The translations under genes were made by a program, and so were the position numbers. From NCBI GenBank assembly GCA_039933775.1, contig JBDTNK010000022.1, positions 1 through 32,285 of the forward strand: a stretch of DNA of 32,285 nucleotides, in the 5' to 3' direction. This stretch comes from JBDTNK01 sp039933775 (GTDB lineage Bacteria > Chloroflexota > Limnocylindria > QHBO01). The notes under the pieces are model-generated. The model did no database searches, had not been told where the DNA came from, and saw nothing but the letters and a program-made list of their open reading frames with translations. Every line of letters starts with the position of its first letter. Positions within the stretch are counted from its first letter, which is position 1. Below, piece by piece: positions 31,473 to 32,285 of the stretch.

Positions 31473-31680
31473 CTCCGCAATCAGCCGTCGGTGGCAGCGC
31501 CACCAGACGGTCTCAGCGCACATGATCGCAATCGATTCCCCCGCCATCGCCAGCCTTCTCCCCGAGCGCGCTACGGAACGCGGCTGAGGCCAAGTGCGCG
31601 TCGTAAGTGGCGAACGCCGGCGAACGCCAAGCGCTCGCAAGCGCCGCCGGGTCGCCAATCCCGCGGCCGCCGAGGGCTTC
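31473..31680 (-). pseudogene. Decayed DUF488 fragment with frameshift
   Basis: On the minus strand, from 31680, one frame reads EALGGRGIGDPAALASAWRS and goes on PAFATYDAHLASAAFRSAL, matching the middle of the intact DUF488 protein (EALGGRRSGEASVLDASGWRS, FAAYSAYMASAAFRDAL). Near 31550 the match shifts frame to IAIMCAETVWWRCHRRLIA, matching its C-terminal motif. A TGA lies just upstream of 31680 and the N-terminal half is missing. It is a remnant of a diverged relative, next to the tRNA-like repeat. The 31441-31740 stretch holds nothing else. Confidence 0.8.
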
Positions 31681-31740
31681 GCATCACCTTTCATATGCGA
31701 GATCAACCGCCGGAAGACGACCTTGAAATGAGTGGTTGGT

Positions 31741-31850
31741 GGGCGACACTGGGCTCGAACCAGTGACCTCGTGCATGTCAAGCACTTCCGCCTGAACGCT
31801 GTGCTCCAAGCGTGGGAGACCGAGCAAAATCGCGACAGACATAGGGTCAC
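31741..31850 (-). repeat. 110-bp direct repeat, right copy, with tRNA-Val(GAC) 3' half
   Basis: Same length and orientation as the left copy at 29127, 16 mismatches. It holds anticodon loop TTGACAT with a GTGC/GCAC stem, T arm ACTGGTTCGAGCCCAGT and GTCGCCCACCA. It too lacks a matching 5' acceptor strand. An IS481-type remnant follows directly. Confidence 0.8.
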
Positions 31851-31859
31851 AGTCGGCAT

Positions 31860-32003
31860 GTAGGTGTGGTGTTCGGAAACGTTCTTGACAGCGGCGCGAA
31901 AAACCTGATCTCCGAGCGCGGTGTGCGGACGTCCGTGATTGTAAAAGTCGACGAAGCGGCTGAGGGCGCGGAGCCGGTCGCCGTTCGACTCACGGAATGG
32001 TGT
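31860..32003 (-). pseudogene. C-terminal remnant of an IS481-type transposase
   Basis: The minus strand from 32003 reads TPFRESNGDRLRALSRFVDFYNHGRPHTALGDQVF and continues RAAVKNVSEHHT. This is the end of an rve/integrase-core transposase: the YNHxRPHxALG motif with its upstream RALxRFVDF is typical of IS481 (also IS3). The DDE residues and N-terminal HTH are missing, and no terminal inverted repeats or target duplications were found. The frame has no stop at the usual end and runs into the tRNA-like repeat. Confidence 0.75.
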
Positions 32004-32125
32004 TTGCCCTTGCTCCGGATGTAGCATGCGCACGACGGACCCTGCGACGCGCGCGACCAGGAAGAGAACGCGGGCGAAGGGATGAGCACGAGCACGACGA
32101 CGAACGACAGATGGGGTCCCCGACC

Positions 32126-32285
32126 ATGGACATGCTGAAAGGCGACGAGATCGCCGACGCGAAGCTCACCGACTGGCGCAAGCTGGCCCAGGGATTGCAT
32201 GCACGCTACCTGGTCGACGACTTCGGCGCTGGCGCACGGTTCGTCGCCGCGGTGGGCGAGGCCGGCGACGCGCTCGGACACCACC
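32126..32285 (+). CDS. 4a-hydroxytetrahydrobiopterin (pterin carbinolamine) dehydratase, partial
   Basis: The first 53 residues of a pterin-4a-carbinolamine dehydratase-like protein: MDMLKGDEIADAKLTDWRKLAQGLHARYLVDDFGAGARFVAAVGEAGDALGHH, cut by the window edge just before the conserved HPD part of the active site. The family dehydrates carbinolamine during recycling of tetrahydrobiopterin and in bacteria is often repurposed. ATG 32126 is chosen because LKGDEIADA is the family start; ATG 32111 is in frame and possible. Confidence 0.8.
   Translation, partial: MDMLKGDEIADAKLTDWRKLAQGLHARYLVDDFGAGARFVAAVGEAGDALGHH

Noticed and set aside
31299..32033. 244-aa minus-strand frame as one gene
   Set aside because: It strings together an IS481 remnant, the tRNA-like repeat, part of a DUF488 remnant and antisense of the lipoprotein; no single family covers it.
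32082..32138. Small frame starting ATG 32082 with a GAAGGG site
   Set aside because: It overlaps the start of the pterin dehydratase gene in another frame, is 18 codons long and shows no feature of its own.

Overview
This is a 32.3 kb, very GC-rich and densely packed bacterial chromosomal window. It has 33 protein genes (the last cut by the right edge), two gene remnants and a set of unexplained intergenic repeats. No rRNA, intact tRNA, CRISPR array or complete insertion sequence was seen. The gene mix (DUF3090, TIGR03621-type F420 oxidoreductase, DUF4112, RecB-like nuclease/helicase fusion, ATP-dependent ligase D, SigG-type ECF sigma factor) fits an uncultured soil or freshwater Chloroflexota, perhaps Limnocylindria-like, or less likely an Actinomycetota. 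This placement is an inference from gene content, not a phylogeny. Many genes carry a TANNNT hexamer 6-7 nt before the start codon and no Shine-Dalgarno, which suggests leaderless transcription is common. Other genes have clear AGGAG sites.

Left part (1-9.0 kb): a YggT-like membrane protein; an ECF sigma factor whose 3' end overlaps a convergent STAS gene by 90 bp; an MFS transporter; a secreted proline-rich surface protein; a methyltransferase; a secreted glycoside-hydrolase-like protein; an F420-dependent oxidoreductase with SurE; and a DUF4112 protein. The two long intergenic gaps (370-674 and 4248-4875) hold four copies each of two short repeats, one of them palindromic.

Middle (9.1-21.4 kb): a 1188-aa nuclease/RNase H-like/helicase fusion, MsrB, a small zinc-binding membrane protein, DUF3090 with a dual-specificity phosphatase, an anchored exported protein, and an Xre-TPR regulator divergent from a 39-codon gene for a tiny exported peptide. 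That last pair has the layout of an RRNPP-type peptide signalling system and is the best candidate here for an undescribed system. Then come LigD (phosphoesterase-ligase-polymerase order) with a HAD phosphatase, and ribokinase.

Signalling block (21.4-25.8 kb): a hybrid histidine kinase, a single-domain receiver, a receiver-adenylate cyclase, a redoxin-like protein and a cyclic-nucleotide-binding protein lie on one strand with 1-4 bp overlaps among the first four. Together they look like a self-contained route from phosphorelay to cyclic nucleotide and its receptor.

Right part (25.9-32.3 kb): a small Cys-rich protein coupled to DUF488; a Vps62-like membrane protein with a small membrane protein; then an accessory segment bounded by two direct 110-bp repeats (94/110 identical, no gaps), each containing the 3' half of a tRNA-Val(GAC). 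Between them lie a DinB-like protein, a YVTN beta-propeller lipoprotein and a frameshifted DUF488 remnant. An IS481-type transposase remnant abuts the right repeat, and a pterin carbinolamine dehydratase gene runs off the edge.
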